DNA of 64,000 nt from Ptychodera flava (GCF_041260155.1 NC_091929.1:48623389-48687388), one strand, 5' to 3'; positions 36,380 through 49,559 are shown, counted from the first letter of the stretch. Made by a program: numbers and translations. Notes: a model not told the origin generated them from the letters alone.

Positions 36380-39300
36380 TTCTATTTTTCTTCAACACTC
36401 ATAGTGATAGAAAAATCTGTTCCGCTTTTCTGGCACAAAATTGATCTCTCAGAAATATGACACTTGCATGTGAATAAAAAGTGAAACTCATCATCTATTA
36501 CATTACTATCACATCTAAAGCAAATTCTTTCATTTAAAGGTAAATGAGGTTTACATTTCCTACCAATTTCAACACGCAAATTATGATCACTCAGTCTATA
36601 TTTTGTTAAACTTCTACGTAACCCGAAATCTGAAATATCTCTTAAATACTTTTTCAAAACCAAACTTGGTCTTGAAGATTCTATAAGTGCGCAATTTGTT
36701 ACCACTTCCATGCATTCTTCCTTGAATCATTGAAAAGTGTTCTCTTCCAAGTTTCTTAGTATTGATTTTCATACTCATTTTTTAACTTCTTACATAACTG
36801 AGAATAAGAATTTACTCTAAATTCACTGAAAACACGACTGTGATTGTAACTTCCTAAAACGTGATGAACAAATTTTGCCCATGGAGAATTGATTTGTATA
36901 TTTTCTCTAAGTGCATTTTTCAAAATATGGTCTCCTGGTAAATTATTTAATCTACACCAATATCTTATCACAGACATATTGAGCTTAATTTTACAAGGAA
37001 ATCTACCTAGCTCAGATCTAATACCCTCAAAAGGGGTGCGTTTACTTACTCCTAAAATAAACCTGAGATATGATATACAAAGACTTTCGAGGCAGTTATC
37101 AACACTTGTAATTTCTGTCCCCCATATTTCAGAACAATATGAAAGAATTGGGACAATCAAACAATCAAAAAGTTTTAACACAGCTTTGGATCAGCATTTT
37201 TTCACACAATATAGACTTTTTAATGCTGAATAAAGCTTTCATAGCCTTATTTTTAAGATTAATCATATTTTGTTTGAACTTTCCATTAGGTGTAAAAACA
37301 ACAACATATGTGTACTGATTCACTGCTTCAATCACACTTTTCTCAATCAAAAATTGCTGGTTCTTTATGAAACGGTTACCTCTATTAAATATCATTGTTT
37401 TTGTCTTATTGATATTGATTGAAAGGCCCCATATTTTACTGTAAGCATGCAACTTATCTAAACAATTTTGTAAACCATCAGCTGATTTTGACATAAGTAT
37501 CAAATCATCTGCATATAATATACAATTTAACTTCTGATCTCCAATTTCGATGGGAGAATCAGAAATACCACCAAACTTGTGTGGAAGATCATTTAAGAAA
37601 ATATTAAATAATGTTGGTGACATATTGCAACCTTGTTTCACGCCACATGAGGAAATAAACCATCTGAAATACCACTGGACAGTTTCATTTTGTACTGAGT
37701 ATCATCATACATAGACTTAACAACATTGTAAAAGCTACCAGATATACCCAACCTCTGCATTTTTAAAAAGAGGCCTTTTCTCCAAACACTATCAAATGCT
37801 TTTCTAAAGTCTACAAATGCCACAAAAAGATTGTTTGATGAATTTTTCAATCTTTTCATGGAGAACATCTTATCAATAGCAGTCTTTAACAGAAAAACAC
37901 AGTCTGATGTACGTCTGTTTTTTCGAAAACCAAACTGGAAGTTAGAAAAAAGATTATTATCCTCAAGATACTTAATAAGCCTCCTATTCATCACTGATGT
38001 AAAAAGTTTTGAGAAACAACTTGAAAGAGCAATTGCTCTATAATTATTCGGATCACACTTATCCCCTGATTTGTGAAGTGGAACTAATAAAGTGGATTTC
38101 CAAACTGCTGGAAAATTGCCGCTTTGTAAAATGTGATTAAATAACTTAAGAATGCTACTTATACAAAGACTATTACTGACTTTAATCATTTCATTTATAA
38201 CTGAGTCTTCTCCTGGCGCTTTATGATTTTTTAATTGTTTTATAGCAAGCAATAACTCGTTGTGTTTTATTGGCATATTAAGATACGTATTCAATCTCTT
38301 TATTCTTTCAAGATCATTTAGTTCATGTGAAATACCATTTTCATTGACAATTGTTGATGAATTGTAAAGTGACTTAAAATATTTTACCAAGTCCTTACAA
38401 TGTATAGCCTCATCTACAGATGCCCCTGATTTGGAACGAAGATTCTTCAAAATATTCCAATACTCAGTTGAGTTATTATTTGTTGATTCTAATCTGTCTA
38501 TTAAACATCTGCTATACTGCTTTTTATTAAATTTCAGAAGTTTTCTATATTTTTCCTCAAGCTGAAATAATTGCATCTTAAAAAATAATCATTGGGATTC
38601 TATCAAAGGCTTTCATAGCGATCTTTAGTTCTTTGCGTAAATTATTACAATCTTGGTCAAACCACTGATTTCTTTTCTTCTTTTTTCCAGGATTGCTGTA
38701 CTTAATTTTAAACTTTCTCGGGCTCCTTTAGAAAAAATTTTAGTTAACGTGATAGCTGCTGAGTTCGTATCAACAAGACCTTCATTATATTTCAAAAACT
38801 TATCAAATGTATTTGTAAAATCTTGATTACTCATCACACTATTGAAAGCATCAGCACTACTACTTTCCCAAACATATTTGGCGGAAGCTATTTGGAGGAG
38901 AGTCATGAACTACTCTGTAATTACAACTCAATGAAGTACTTATGGCACAATGATCAGACATGGCATTAAAATCATGCACTTTAAAGTATTGCAAATTCTT
39001 ATAATTTGACTTAGAAGTGATACAATAATGAACAGCACTAGATCCCATTGGATGGTGATAGGTATATTTTCCAGATAAGTCTCCAACAGTTCTCCCATTA
39101 GCAATTAACAGGTTGTTATTCAGACAAAGATCAATCAATTGTTTACCAAATCTATTACCTTTTGGTAGCGAGGAATCTTTAGAATTTCTTACTCTAAAAT
39201 TATCAGATGTATAAAAATTGGGAACTGGAGTATATACTATATCATCGTTCTGGATAAAGTCTGTTAGAAATCCAACTCTACTACTAAATCACCCATTACA

Positions 39301-39607
39301 ACAATATCACCTCTCAAAGAGTATTGAGCTATTTCCCTCTCTAATGCATCAAAATAATCATATTTCACATGTACAGAAGAATTTCAGGTGGAATATACAC
39401 ACAGCAAATGTACACATCATTGTTCAAAGAAAAGAACTGCTTATCAAGTTTACACCATAAAAAATCAGAAACACTAGATTTTAACTTTGAAATAATATGT
39501 GTCACTGCAAACATCAAAGTCCGTAAGACAAAAACATTGACGACCGAGATTGGGATTGAGTTGACACCGGCAGACACCGGTGACGGCAACGTTGTGGGCA
39601 CAAACAT
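36380..39607 (-). pseudogene. Non-LTR retrotransposon with AP endonuclease and RT, decayed
   Basis: On the minus strand from right to left: AP-like endonuclease (DFLWCKLDKQFFSLNNDVYI near 39470, LLIANGRTVGDLSGKYT and DHCAIS between 39138 and 38900), reverse transcriptase (FGFRKNRRTSDCVFLLKTAI, FVAFVDFRKAFDSVW, KQGCNMSPTLFN, and the catalytic ILYADDLILM near 37520), thumb and connection (CLIVPILSYCSEIWG), and a C-terminal zinc-knuckle (ICFRCDSNVIDDEFHFLFTC near 36500). Frameshifts separate the parts near 38860, 37640, 37170 and 36730. About 3.2 kb, near full ORF2 length. It lies in intron 4 of UFSP1 copy 2, antisense to it. Confidence 0.87.
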
Positions 39608-40647
39608 TCATGTGCGTGTCATTGAACGGAATCTTTCGCGCTCACAAAGGTCTGAGAATGAGAATTTACTCTTTCGACCGTGTTGGTGCATTTACTTCAT
39701 AAACCTATTTGTAAACATTCTAAATAACTCTGAATACTTATGGCTATCCGTCGCTAGCATGGTGAAAGCTATGTCCACCGATGGCCGACCAGCCTTGCAT
39801 CGATACAGCACCAGACAATGATTGACACGTTCACGTGACCGAATCCGTATGTTTGGTTGGTGGAGATACCATTTGATGTATCAAATTTCAGCTTTGTCAA
39901 ACAGAGAAAAATACCATGGGAATACATATAAAAATTCCACTGTCAGCTCTGAGCTTCAAAACATTTAGCTTTAGCCTGAATCATGATGGCCTATGAAATT
40001 GCATCACCAAAGATGTACATCTTTGCAACGTTCAAATCACCCTGTAGGATGAAACATTTGATAATCGATCAGACTCCTGTTTCTTTTTCTTTGACGATTT
40101 CATGCAGGATCCCCATTTCTATGGCAACCCTGATACAACATCACTACAGCAAGGTGGCTGGATAAAATGGAGACCATTGGACAGTTTTATGAGTCAGTCT
40201 TTTTACAATTTCTGTTTACCACAATTTAAAAGGAGGTGATGGAAAGGTGATGAGTCATAGCATCATTCACACAATGCAAGGCCCCCAGCATGGAGGTAAT
40301 ATAGACACTTAAAGACCATTAATTTAAGCCCAGAATGGGACATAGTCACACTCGGAAAGTATAACGCCAGTGTTAGATCTCTGCCCCTTTTTATCATACT
40401 TCCTATCATTGCATGATGGAAAATTTCACAAAGTAGATCAAAAATATTTAGTTTACAAACTTAGTAAGTATGGAATACAAGACGCCCTCCTTGACTGGTT
40501 TAGTAGCTACCTAACTGATAGATCCCAGGTAGTTAATGTTAAAGAGTGTAGATCAGACCCTGTCTTAGTTAAGTCAGGGGTCCGCAGGGTCACAATTGGG
40601 ACCACTGTGTTTTATTCTTTATTTAATGATATATTTGGTAATTTTAA

Positions 40648-41115
40648 GGCGATAACGAAGGATTCAAATTGCTAAGCAACGGTTGCTAAGGGTAATTTCC
40701 AAAATCGATCAAAATTCAAAGTTTTCATGGTTTTCTTTGAATAATGATTTATAGAATCAAATAATTCCAAAAGACGCAGGTTTGTCGCGCGATTGATCAG
40801 TGATGTCACTCATATACAAATTTTCACAGCTCTGTTTTTAAATGTTTCAGCTCCTACAAATTTGCACCAAATTTTCCAAAATTTCAGAATGTAACACATG
40901 AGATACCTGTTTAGAGCCCCTAGCATGGATTAGATTATCTGTTCAATGGTTCACAATTGAGAGAGTTGAAAGATTTTGAGCATTTTAAAAATACCAGGAG
41001 TCGAAAATCCATATAAAACACACGGAACGGTAAGATTTTGCATGTGCAAAAGTGCGCGTTTGGAACGTTGCCAGCGATAGCAAACAACTCGCACTTTGAA
41101 TCCTTCAGTATCGCC
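40648..41115. mobile_element. TTAA MITE inside the LINE
   Basis: 468 bp with inverted ends GGCGATAACGAAGGATTCAAA and TTTGAATCCTTCAGTATCGCC, flanked by TTAA on both sides (40644-40647, 41116-41119). With one TTAA kept, the two flanking LINE frames become continuous, which fixes the boundaries exactly. No coding capacity. Confidence 0.88.
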
Positions 41116-41428
41116 TTAAATGTGGCTCCTTAGGCTTTGCAGACGATCTGAAGTTGTTTAAGATAATACATAGTGTGAGTGACTATTCAGTGTTGCAAGA
41201 AGATATCAATTACTTGTCCACATGGAGTGAGAAATGGAAAATGCACTTTAATTATGCCAAATGTAGTACTTTGTATTTCATTTAAAAGATTGCCAATTGA
41301 AAGGGATTATTTGATGCTCACAACTTGAAGACTGTTTAAAGTAACAGTGACATAGGCGTGACACTAGACACAAAGTTAACTTTTTCAACTCACGTTGTTT
41401 CCATTTTCACTGATGCTCAAAGACTACC

Positions 41429-44400
41429 CCCTTACAATTTATATCAGCTTGGGCCAAGTTTGTACAACATTGCTGTAAACTTGCTGCAATCTTGAAAGCC
41501 CAGCTGGTAACTTGTATCAAGGTTGGGCAAGCTTGGAAAGTATTCGAACTAAAATTAATACACTCGTACCAACTTTTGTTCAAATTTCATGCACGGTTGG
41601 CAGATACAATTTTCTTACAAGGTTTAGTTTTCCATACTTCGTTCAGTGAAGGTTGTAAGATGCAAACTTCTTACAAAGTTATGATTTTGTACCTCCCCTT
41701 CTGTGTGACTCATGTCCAGTGTGCAATTGATCCGACGCACACCCAATGAATGAACATGTCATTTTACGTGGTATGAACCTGCATCCATTGTAACTACTGT
41801 ACGAACTCTCACAACAGCTGCACGGACAGTTGCCGATGCAGGGAAAGACTTGAGCACTATCATTACGTATTCAAAAAAATGATTTTGCCAGACTCGATAG
41901 GTTTCTCATTCATCACAGCAGGATTACAGACAAACACATTCACGGACTTCACTCACAAGATTACAAAATGTGAGTAAATTTTCCAAGTGAACAATGTTAT
42001 TTTTCATTTATTTTCCACAACTGACAATCCAAAATTTTAAACGACAAGAACTGGTGGAAAATAGACAGCCTTTCACTTGTGGTTGTGCACAATTCAGCTG
42101 ATTAAAAGCATCATTTTTCTAGTATATACCTTGGCAATCACCTAAGTTTCTAATGCCCAAAGTTTAAGCAAGTTAAAGCAAGTTTAAAGCTGAGAGTTGA
42201 GTTTCGAGCTTACAAGTACGTACACAAGATTTGAGAGTCAGGAAAACTTTTAATATAGTCGACGATCTTGTTTTGTAAATCGTGGTTGGATCAACAGCTG
42301 AATTTTTAAGAAAATAAAACAAATTGTTCAACAGGAATTTGTATGTTATAGAAGATTTAAACCTACATTTTCAGTGAATGCTGTTACGGACGCAATCCGT
42401 ACACCTCTTTCAAAACAAGCAACAATAACGGGTCGTAGACTTATTGTTGTTGCAAATTTGTACCATAAAAATGTCAACAGACCAGGACTTTTCACTGTTG
42501 AAACGTACATAAAGGTCAATGCTTTCAATGTTTGATATGCATGGAGGTAGAAAGAAAGATACATCAATTCACGGCCCTTTTGTGGAGGGACCGTGAGCAA
42601 TTCAAGCACAGTCGAGTCCCTCACTGCCCCAGCTAAAGAATGCACAGCACAAGTTACATAAGCTTACAGTCTGTGTCACTTGGTCATCGATGCTGCCAAC
42701 AAAATCTCGCCTTCAGAAGACGTGGATTGAGGTTACGGCTTTTGCTCATGTTTTATGCATCAGAGCTATATTGCACTCCATCCTAAGCTGACTAGCTGTA
42801 CGAATATCCAATACGCTGGCTACTTTGCCAAAGAGTGAGCCGAAGCCGGCTGGAAGCAGCCGACTTACAGTTGAGGCCATTATTCTTCGGTGGGGCAAGT
42901 TGGTAATTACCTACCAATTTAGCTAGGGATATTGCAATATACCAAGGGAACTTCCTAAGCCAAACTCTGTTTTCCTATCTGGAGCGGCAAGATGAAATCT
43001 AAACAAACACAGCGGGTAACAAATTTTACAGCCACCAATGGTGATCTGATACCGGGATGAACCATAAATGTACTCCACTGTCCACTTTATGTTTCAGTAA
43101 TTTAGCTGGTCAGAGGGAACTTTGGTAGTGATTTAGTATGTGTAGCTCAGTTCATCGTGTAGTATGTTGAACACTGTTCTGATTGCCGGCTGTTTTTTTA
43201 CAGTACAAGTATTCTAAATAAAGTATTTTGTCAATATTTTACTGGCTGCTATCAAAGGTTTCTTCACTCACAAAAAATTAAGCAATTAGTTGTGCAGGTC
43301 ATGTCAAACTTTTTGATTGTGGCCTTCCAGGATGTTTTTGGCAATGGTACTGAGAATGAGATGGGCGATGACATGCTGAAGTGCCGTTTGTTTGCATTTA
43401 TTCTCTGAGCGATATTTATCATAGTTTCAACTTCATGTAGCTTTGTACAATTTTGTCATCTTGTCTCCAATTTCGATGGAGCTTTCAAGACAGACTGTAA
43501 GTTGACTTTTTATGAGTCGGTGATTGCTTTTGAATTAGACTCCTGTGAACCACACAGTAAAGACCAACTTTTGAAAGATCAATGTACAAGGAGTGATCTC
43601 AAACTTTTGTACAAAATACCATGTTTTGTAATGATGTTACTTCATGCAGCTTTTTCAAACTTAGTTGTGTGTAATATTTATCAAAAAGAAGACAAGGCAC
43701 GATACGATCTCTTAAGATCGTGTTTTATTCCTTGTAGTTTTCATTCCCCAACCCAGTGCCCTTTTAACGAACCTACATGAAAATGGTTCGTCCCAGTTAT
43801 CAGATCACCATTGCTGGCTGTAAAATCTCATTACCCGCTGTGTTTGTTTGGATTTCATCTTGCTGCTCCAGATAGGAAAGCAGAGTTTGGCTTAGGAAGT
43901 TCCCTTGGTATATTGCAATATCCCTAGCTAAATTGGTAGGTAATTACCAACTTGCCCCACCGAAGAATAATGGCACTAACTGTATTTACTCAGAGGTCAC
44001 CAGCTGGTCACGGTTTACCAAGTTAAGTTTGCGCATTGATATTGAATCTTCGTGCTGAAAGATCTGTACTCTTTTGAGTATTTCCAATCATTAGTATATG
44101 ATTATTTTCATAATTTAATAAAATAAATTACTATTTTGAGTTGAAATGTACTGGATTAGGGTCGATAGAAAGTCAAAATCCGACGTTCAAAAACGGTACT
44201 ACGTTATCCATCGCGTAATGATTTATTCATCTCACTTCCGTGAACGTCACAAGGCTCGAACGGCGCGAAGTAAGATTTCTGTACCGTCGACTTGGTATTT
44301 GTGATCAGGAGTTATCTTGCGGAAAGTTTCGCGATCTTTGTATGGAATCACAAGCCGAATGACATCAAACTTTCGAAGAAATGTGTATAGAGTACCAGGG

Positions 44401-45867
44401 ACAGACAGAGTTCTAAATTTGTGAACGCGAAAAGAAGTTAAAGATGCCGACTATATTTTCCCAGTAACTTGTACCGATGTGCTGTGCGTGCAGCACGGAG
44501 AGACCTGAAGCCGGGAACCGTCTAGCGTCTGCGAGCCGTTCACAAATGCAGGTAAGTCGATATAGCCGCATGGAGCTAGAACCTGATAACGTACATTTGT
44601 ACCTTGCATTGCCATTAAATTACTTATTCTGCAACCTTGGTATCGCTCTATTTAAACACAGATAAGTTTCGTTGAGTAATGATTCGTATGGAAATACGGA
44701 ATTCACTTTCAATTCACAACGATGCTAGAAAATAGTCAATGGAAAATAATTGCGAGATTTTTACACACTGTTTGTCACCGCTGTCCGTTTTAAATATTAT
44801 TAATATATGATTATAAATGTTTATGCAGTTGGTTTCTATGCTTTTCAAGTAACTATTGTCTCATTTTCAACTAATAATTTTTATTGATTTCATTCATCAA
44901 ATTGCGGTCAAACAGTAAAGACATACACTCTTCCCTCAACCATTTGTATTTTTCAGAATTCGTTGCCGGTACTGCAGTGTAAATGGACGAGAAATTCAGA
45001 AAACAGAAGCTAAATCACTGCCTTTGAGAGTAATGTAAATTTCACATGAACCTTCTCAAGTCAAAGCTTTATGAAGACATTTATGTCGCATGAAAAAACA
45101 TTGGCATATACGGTAAAATAAATCGTACCCTAAATTAACTTAACCTTTTGTTTCTCTGTTTTATTTTTTACTGTTTCTCAGTATTTCAGAAATATATCTG
45201 CGCTGATTTACAGTCTGCAATTATGTTATTAGTCATGTTTAGACAGCTGATTTCACTACTCGGTGTACGTATCTGAACTTTCAAAATGTTAAAAGTGTGG
45301 TACAACTACAAATTCACAAATTTTGCTGTCACTAAACTGTGTTGTTTCTTTGGTTTCAGTATCTACAACATATTTAGTTTTCTATTTATTACTGTTTAGA
45401 ATTATTTTTCCTTGTAATTGGTAGATGCATTTATTCGAGAGTTTACTGCTCTGGAGTTATGCCAACTTTTACAGGCATTTTGGCAGGATAAAATGCACAA
45501 AAGTATGAGCAGTGCAGGGTAGGTAAAATGAAGTCTCCATGGCAACATACTGATAAAACTACAACCAGCAAGGAATGATGGGAAAACTACAACTTTGACA
45601 CAACGTTTGAGGCTTGAAAATGAGGAGTTAATATGGAGCATACAAAGTTTAAATGCACAACCTTGTTAAACCTTGCTACAAGTGTGCAATACTAACTTTC
45701 AACCAAGCTTTTAACAGTTTCATTTTAAGCTTGGCTGGCAACCTTGCCAGACAAAGCTCCCACAAGCTTTGACTGAGTTGAAAGCCTTTTTTATCTCCAA
45801 CTTTGGTTGCAAGATTGGACACGAACCTTGAGCCAAGTTTGCCCCAAACTGATATAAATCGTAAGGG
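41429..45867. mobile_element. 4.4 kb TIR element within the LINE
   Basis: Left end CCCTTACAATTTATATCAGC; right end is the complement of CCCTTACGATTTATATCAGT. Subterminal regions of about 230 bp are rich in AAGCTTGG/CCAAGCTT-like words on both sides. A third copy of the left end alone is at 54909-55134. The interior contains a smaller inverted-repeat element (42866-43984) and no recognisable transposase. No clear target duplication (left flank ACTAC, right flank CTTGG). Confidence 0.72.
42866..43984. mobile_element. 1.1 kb element with about 205-bp inverted repeats
   Basis: Left arm begins TACAGTTGAGGCCATTATTC and right arm ends with the complement of TACAGTTAGTGCCATTATTC; arms match to about 43072 and from about 43783. 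The open frame at 43502-43780 runs from the centre into the right arm and is not recognised. The end motif GAGGCCATTATTCTTC resembles GGAGGCCATCATTCTTC in the blocks at 11594 and 12836. Nested in the 4.4 kb TIR element. Confidence 0.75.
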
Positions 45868-46270
45868 CTTGGCACAAGATCACTAATTCACTTCCGGGTA
45901 CGTTACCCACGAAGATTATAGCTCGGAAGAAAAATAGTGCAGACCTTGAAGTTTTGATATCTGCATGGATACTTGTTTAGTTTGAACTTTAACGTCAAGA
46001 ATTTTTGTAAAGGTATTTTTCTGCCTGAATCAAAATGCAGAGTGTTGTGAATAATGGCTGAAGCATTTGGTGGTAATATGAGGAGTTCTAGGGCTAATAG
46101 AAATCATAACAATAAGCCTGAATTTTGCCAAAAATACCACTGAGGGCGCTATTTTCATCGCTATCTCAAAATTTCCGTGGACTTGCCCACATGAAAAATT
46201 AACCAGTAGTCAAGCTGACATTGATTTAACACCTGTTAAGAGGATTCGTGCCGCTGAATGTTTTAAAATA
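45868..46270. other. No gene seen
   Basis: Noncoding sequence between the TIR element and the resumption of the LINE. Confidence 0.35.
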
Positions 46271-46529
46271 GGAAAATCGAGCTCAACGCTACTGTGGTGG
46301 CCTATGGGAAATCAATCAGTGGTCTTGTGCCACTTGGCATGCTAAAAAGGTTTGGCAAAAGGTTGTCGGTGGATGCATTGCTCGTGGTTTACAAAACGTT
46401 CATTAGAACTAAACTCGAGTATGCGTCAGTTGTTTGGAACAGCATTGACAAAGTGTACTCAGACAAACTAGAAGCTGTACAGCGTACCTTTGTTAAATAT
46501 TTGTGTTATCTTGTAAAAGTTTGATAATT

Positions 46530-48694
46530 ATTAGCTACTATAGACTATAGTCTATAGAAGCTATTGGGATGGGTATTCGTCTGGCGTCCATCGTCAGTCT
46601 GTATGTATGTATGTATGTATGTATGTATGTATGTCCGTTTGTGAGGCGTCTGTCCACTCAAATATCTTGAGAACCGCAGTACTTACTGATTTGATATTTG
46701 TTGTGTAGATGGAAAATATGATTTTGAGAAACGGCGTTTTTTTAATTTTTTGATATTGTTGAAAATAGGCAAATTAATGCCAAAAAAGGCGTTTTTGGTA
46801 AAAAATCTTCTTCTTCATAACCGCTGGTCAGACAGCTTTGTTATTTGGTATACAGGTCCCTAGGGATAACCCAACTTAGATTTGTTCAAATTGTGATGAA
46901 ATATGCAAATGTGTATTTTTAAGGAATTTTTTTGTCATTTTTGGTCAAAATTTGACTTACATTGTATGTAATTCTTGTACTGTATAAACCGTATCAATTC
47001 ACCCAGAAAAAAATAATAATTAAGACTTTAAATAATTTAATGAGTTAGGAAATCATCAAAGCCAAAATAATTTTAGTGTAGAATTATTAGAAAGTTCAAC
47101 TGTTTTGACAGTTCATAGTGAAATGCTTACCAACTAGGAGGATTAAAACATGTAGCCCTTTTCCTACGGAGTCCATATTTCACCACCAGGTCAAGATGGT
47201 TAAAATTAATGAAACAAAATGTATTTCGTATGATGTATTTTAACATAATAATGTACATTTGAAGGCTGTTGAAAACATAATACTGTAAAAGTTGATTTTT
47301 TGGGACAAAAGATGCTATAACATACCAAGTGGGTGAAAATCTGTCATGTTTTGGCTCAATACCGCTTTTTACTGACTTGGCTGATGAGGAAGTGATACAG
47401 TTATTACTGTCTGGCAGGAAAAGGGGTAAAGGCAACTTTCCTGAATCCCAACTTTGACATATTCTGAACCGTCATATATTGTGCTCTGTATGTTATCTAA
47501 AAGAAATTGCTCATAATAGTTTGTCATGATAGGGTGGTCAAATAAATAGAGATAGAGAAAGTTCTAATTTCCATTTATGGTTGACTTGGTAAGGATAAAA
47601 TAAAATTACTTTTTGAGGAAAAAAATAGAGTGGTCAATTAAAAGAGTGGTCAACGTGACGGGTTTTTATGGTAAGCTGGGCTGTAAGATTCCTCATGTGC
47701 TATTTATAGCAATTATGCAATCTGTGTAAACAGTGCAATGAAAGTGTTACATGATTCCTTATAATGCTTTTGATGACCTTGAACTTCTTAAGTTTGAAAC
47801 ATTTGTCTCTTCTGTGTGCTTTCTCTGAGTACCTACAGGCTCAACTTATTCACAGAACTTATTTGCAATGTTAATTTGAAAGTTAAAATGTGCTTGGTTA
47901 ATAGGATGAAAATACTGATAAAGATTAAACCAGCTGAAGATTCCTTATAACCTAACAGATATGCTGTTTTTTTATGACGTAAATCTTGATAAGCAAGTCT
48001 TGTTTACTTTAATTAGAATGTAATTAACTCTCATTTATTAGCTACTATAGACTAATATAGTCTATAGAAGCTATTGGGATGGGTATCCGTCCGGCGTCCA
48101 CCGTCAGTCTGTATGTATGCATGTACCGGTATGTATGTATGTCCGTTTGTGAGGCGTCCGTCCACTCAAATATCTTGAGAACTGCAGTACTTACTGATTT
48201 GATATTTGTTGTGTAGATAAAATATATGATTTTGAGAAACTATTTCTATTAATTTTTTGATATTGTTGAAAATAGGCAAATTAGCGCCAAAAAAGGCGTT
48301 TTGGTAAAAAATCTTCTTCTTCGTAACCACTGGTCAGACAGCTTTGTTATTTGGTATACAGGTCCCTAGGGATAACCAAACTTAGATTTGTTAAAATTGT
48401 GATGAAATATGCAAATCTGTATTTTTAAGGAATTTTTTTCCATTTTTGGTCAGACCATCCTGAAATAAGCTATCAAAGATATCCACCTTCTTCATCAATA
48501 CATGTGTCACAAAAGGTTATTCTCTACATAACACAGCAGAGCTCTGTCAACTGTTGGGTTGCCTTTTTTTTTCAAAAACACCGGTCAGACGGCTTTAATA
48601 TTAATTGGTTCACAAGTCCCTAGGATGACCTTAGTGAGATAATTTCATACAATCAGGAAATACTTTATTTTGTATCCATGTCTATAGTAGCTTC
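46530..48694. repeat. Repeat with AGCTACTATAGAC ends, two copies
   Basis: Two direct copies of about 400 bp (about 46530-46935 and 48040-48450) begin AGCTACTATAGACTA, then GTCTATAGAAGCTATTGGG, a (TATG)n microsatellite, TTTGTGAGGCGTC and TCAAATATCTTGAGAAC. GTCTATAGTAGCT at about 48682-48694 is an inverted copy of the start and may be the right end. No coding sequence. It lies within the split LINE. Confidence 0.6.
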
Positions 48695-49164
48695 AGGGAC
48701 ATTGGCCCTATGTTTCATATATTGATCTGTGTTTTATGTTTAATTTACCAATGCTGTCTTAAAGGGGCACTTATTTTGACATTGTTTTTCTTCACAAATC
48801 AATTAATGCCCTTCTTGATTGCCAACCAATTTTTATCTACACATTCCTGGGCAATCAACTAGACAGAAAAGGACATTTCATGAACCTGGTGGTAGAGTTA
48901 AATTTACCAGCAATTCACTTTTTAATCACTGTCCAAGGCTGTATAATAGTTTTTATCAATGTCTGCCAATTTTTAATATTTCTGTTTCGAGTTTAAAAGA
49001 AGAAAAGCTAAAAGCGTTTGTTCTTGATTTTTAACTTTGTCCTTATTGTGCATGTTATTTGTTTTAACTAGCTTTCTTGTCCTGTAACATCATGTTATTG
49101 TTTTTTACTAAAATCCTCCTGTAAGTGCGGATGTATATGGTTTTTAAGTGTATCATATAGTTAT

Positions 49165-49168
49165 GAAA

Positions 49169-49231
<63 letters not shown>

Positions 49232-49235
49232 AATA
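49165..49235. repeat. (AAAT)n tail of the LINE
   Basis: About 17 units, directly joined to UFSP1 copy 3 sequence. It follows the LINE 3' UTR, so it is read as the retrotransposition tail, on the plus strand. Confidence 0.85.
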
Positions 49236-49559
49236 TTTTATGCATTGATGACAAGCTTCGGGCCAACGTCCACCAAGGACTGCCGCCACCAGGTGATGCA
49301 AGGGATGTTTTCCTGGTAATAGGAGACTATGTGTATTATCATTACGGATGTGATGGGTTTGATGATCCGGTAGGTCTGATGTAGCTATGAACATTGAAAA
49401 CCCTGATTATTAGATCACTGTCACCACACACTCCAGATGGTGAAACAAGCTTCTGCAAGTCATAGTCGAGAAAAACGAGTGTCTATGTTCAAGTCTATGA
49501 CTCAGTCTGGCAGAGACCTGCAACTCACATTCTTATGGTGTCCAATCCATGCCAAAATT

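Larger units (their letters stand above)
30443..40239 (+). pseudogene. UFSP1 copy 2, pseudogene interrupted by LINEs
   Basis: Second copy in the same orientation. Exon 1 (30443-30573) keeps its ATG and donor but has a stop at its eleventh codon (30473-30475) and a 5-base length change. Exon 2, with the catalytic Cys, is missing: sequence homologous to intron 1 breaks off at about 31315. Exon 3 (31416-31518) is open with both splice sites and two residue changes. Exon 4 (32923 to about 32995) is recognisable but shifted and lacks its donor. Exon 5 (40108-40239) has exactly the length of copy 1, an open frame and the Asp and His of the active site. Intron 4 holds about 7 kb of LINE sequence. 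No active enzyme can be made. Confidence 0.88.
40433..49235 (+). mobile_element. CR1-like LINE split into pieces by later insertions
   Basis: Collinear plus-strand RT pieces: VDQKYLVYKLSKYGIQDALL and WFSSYLTDRSQVVNV (40433-40647); GFADDLKLF and NYLSTWSEKWKMHFNYAKC (41116-41285); DIGVTLDTKLTFSTHV (41345-41424); LKRFGKRLSVDALLVVYKTF, RTKLEYASVVWNS and KLEAVQRTFVKYL (46294-46510); and a 3' end LFNHCPRLYNSFYQC (48800-49034) followed by an (AAAT)n tail at 49165-49235. The 5' end is truncated at 40433 in the upstream region of UFSP1 copy 3, where the flanking sequence matches copy 1. That all pieces are one element is inferred from order, strand and the tail. Confidence 0.72.

Noticed and set aside
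43502..43780. 92-codon frame in the nested inverted-repeat element
   Set aside because: Tempting as a transposase remnant but shows no catalytic motif and lies between the arms without conservation evidence.
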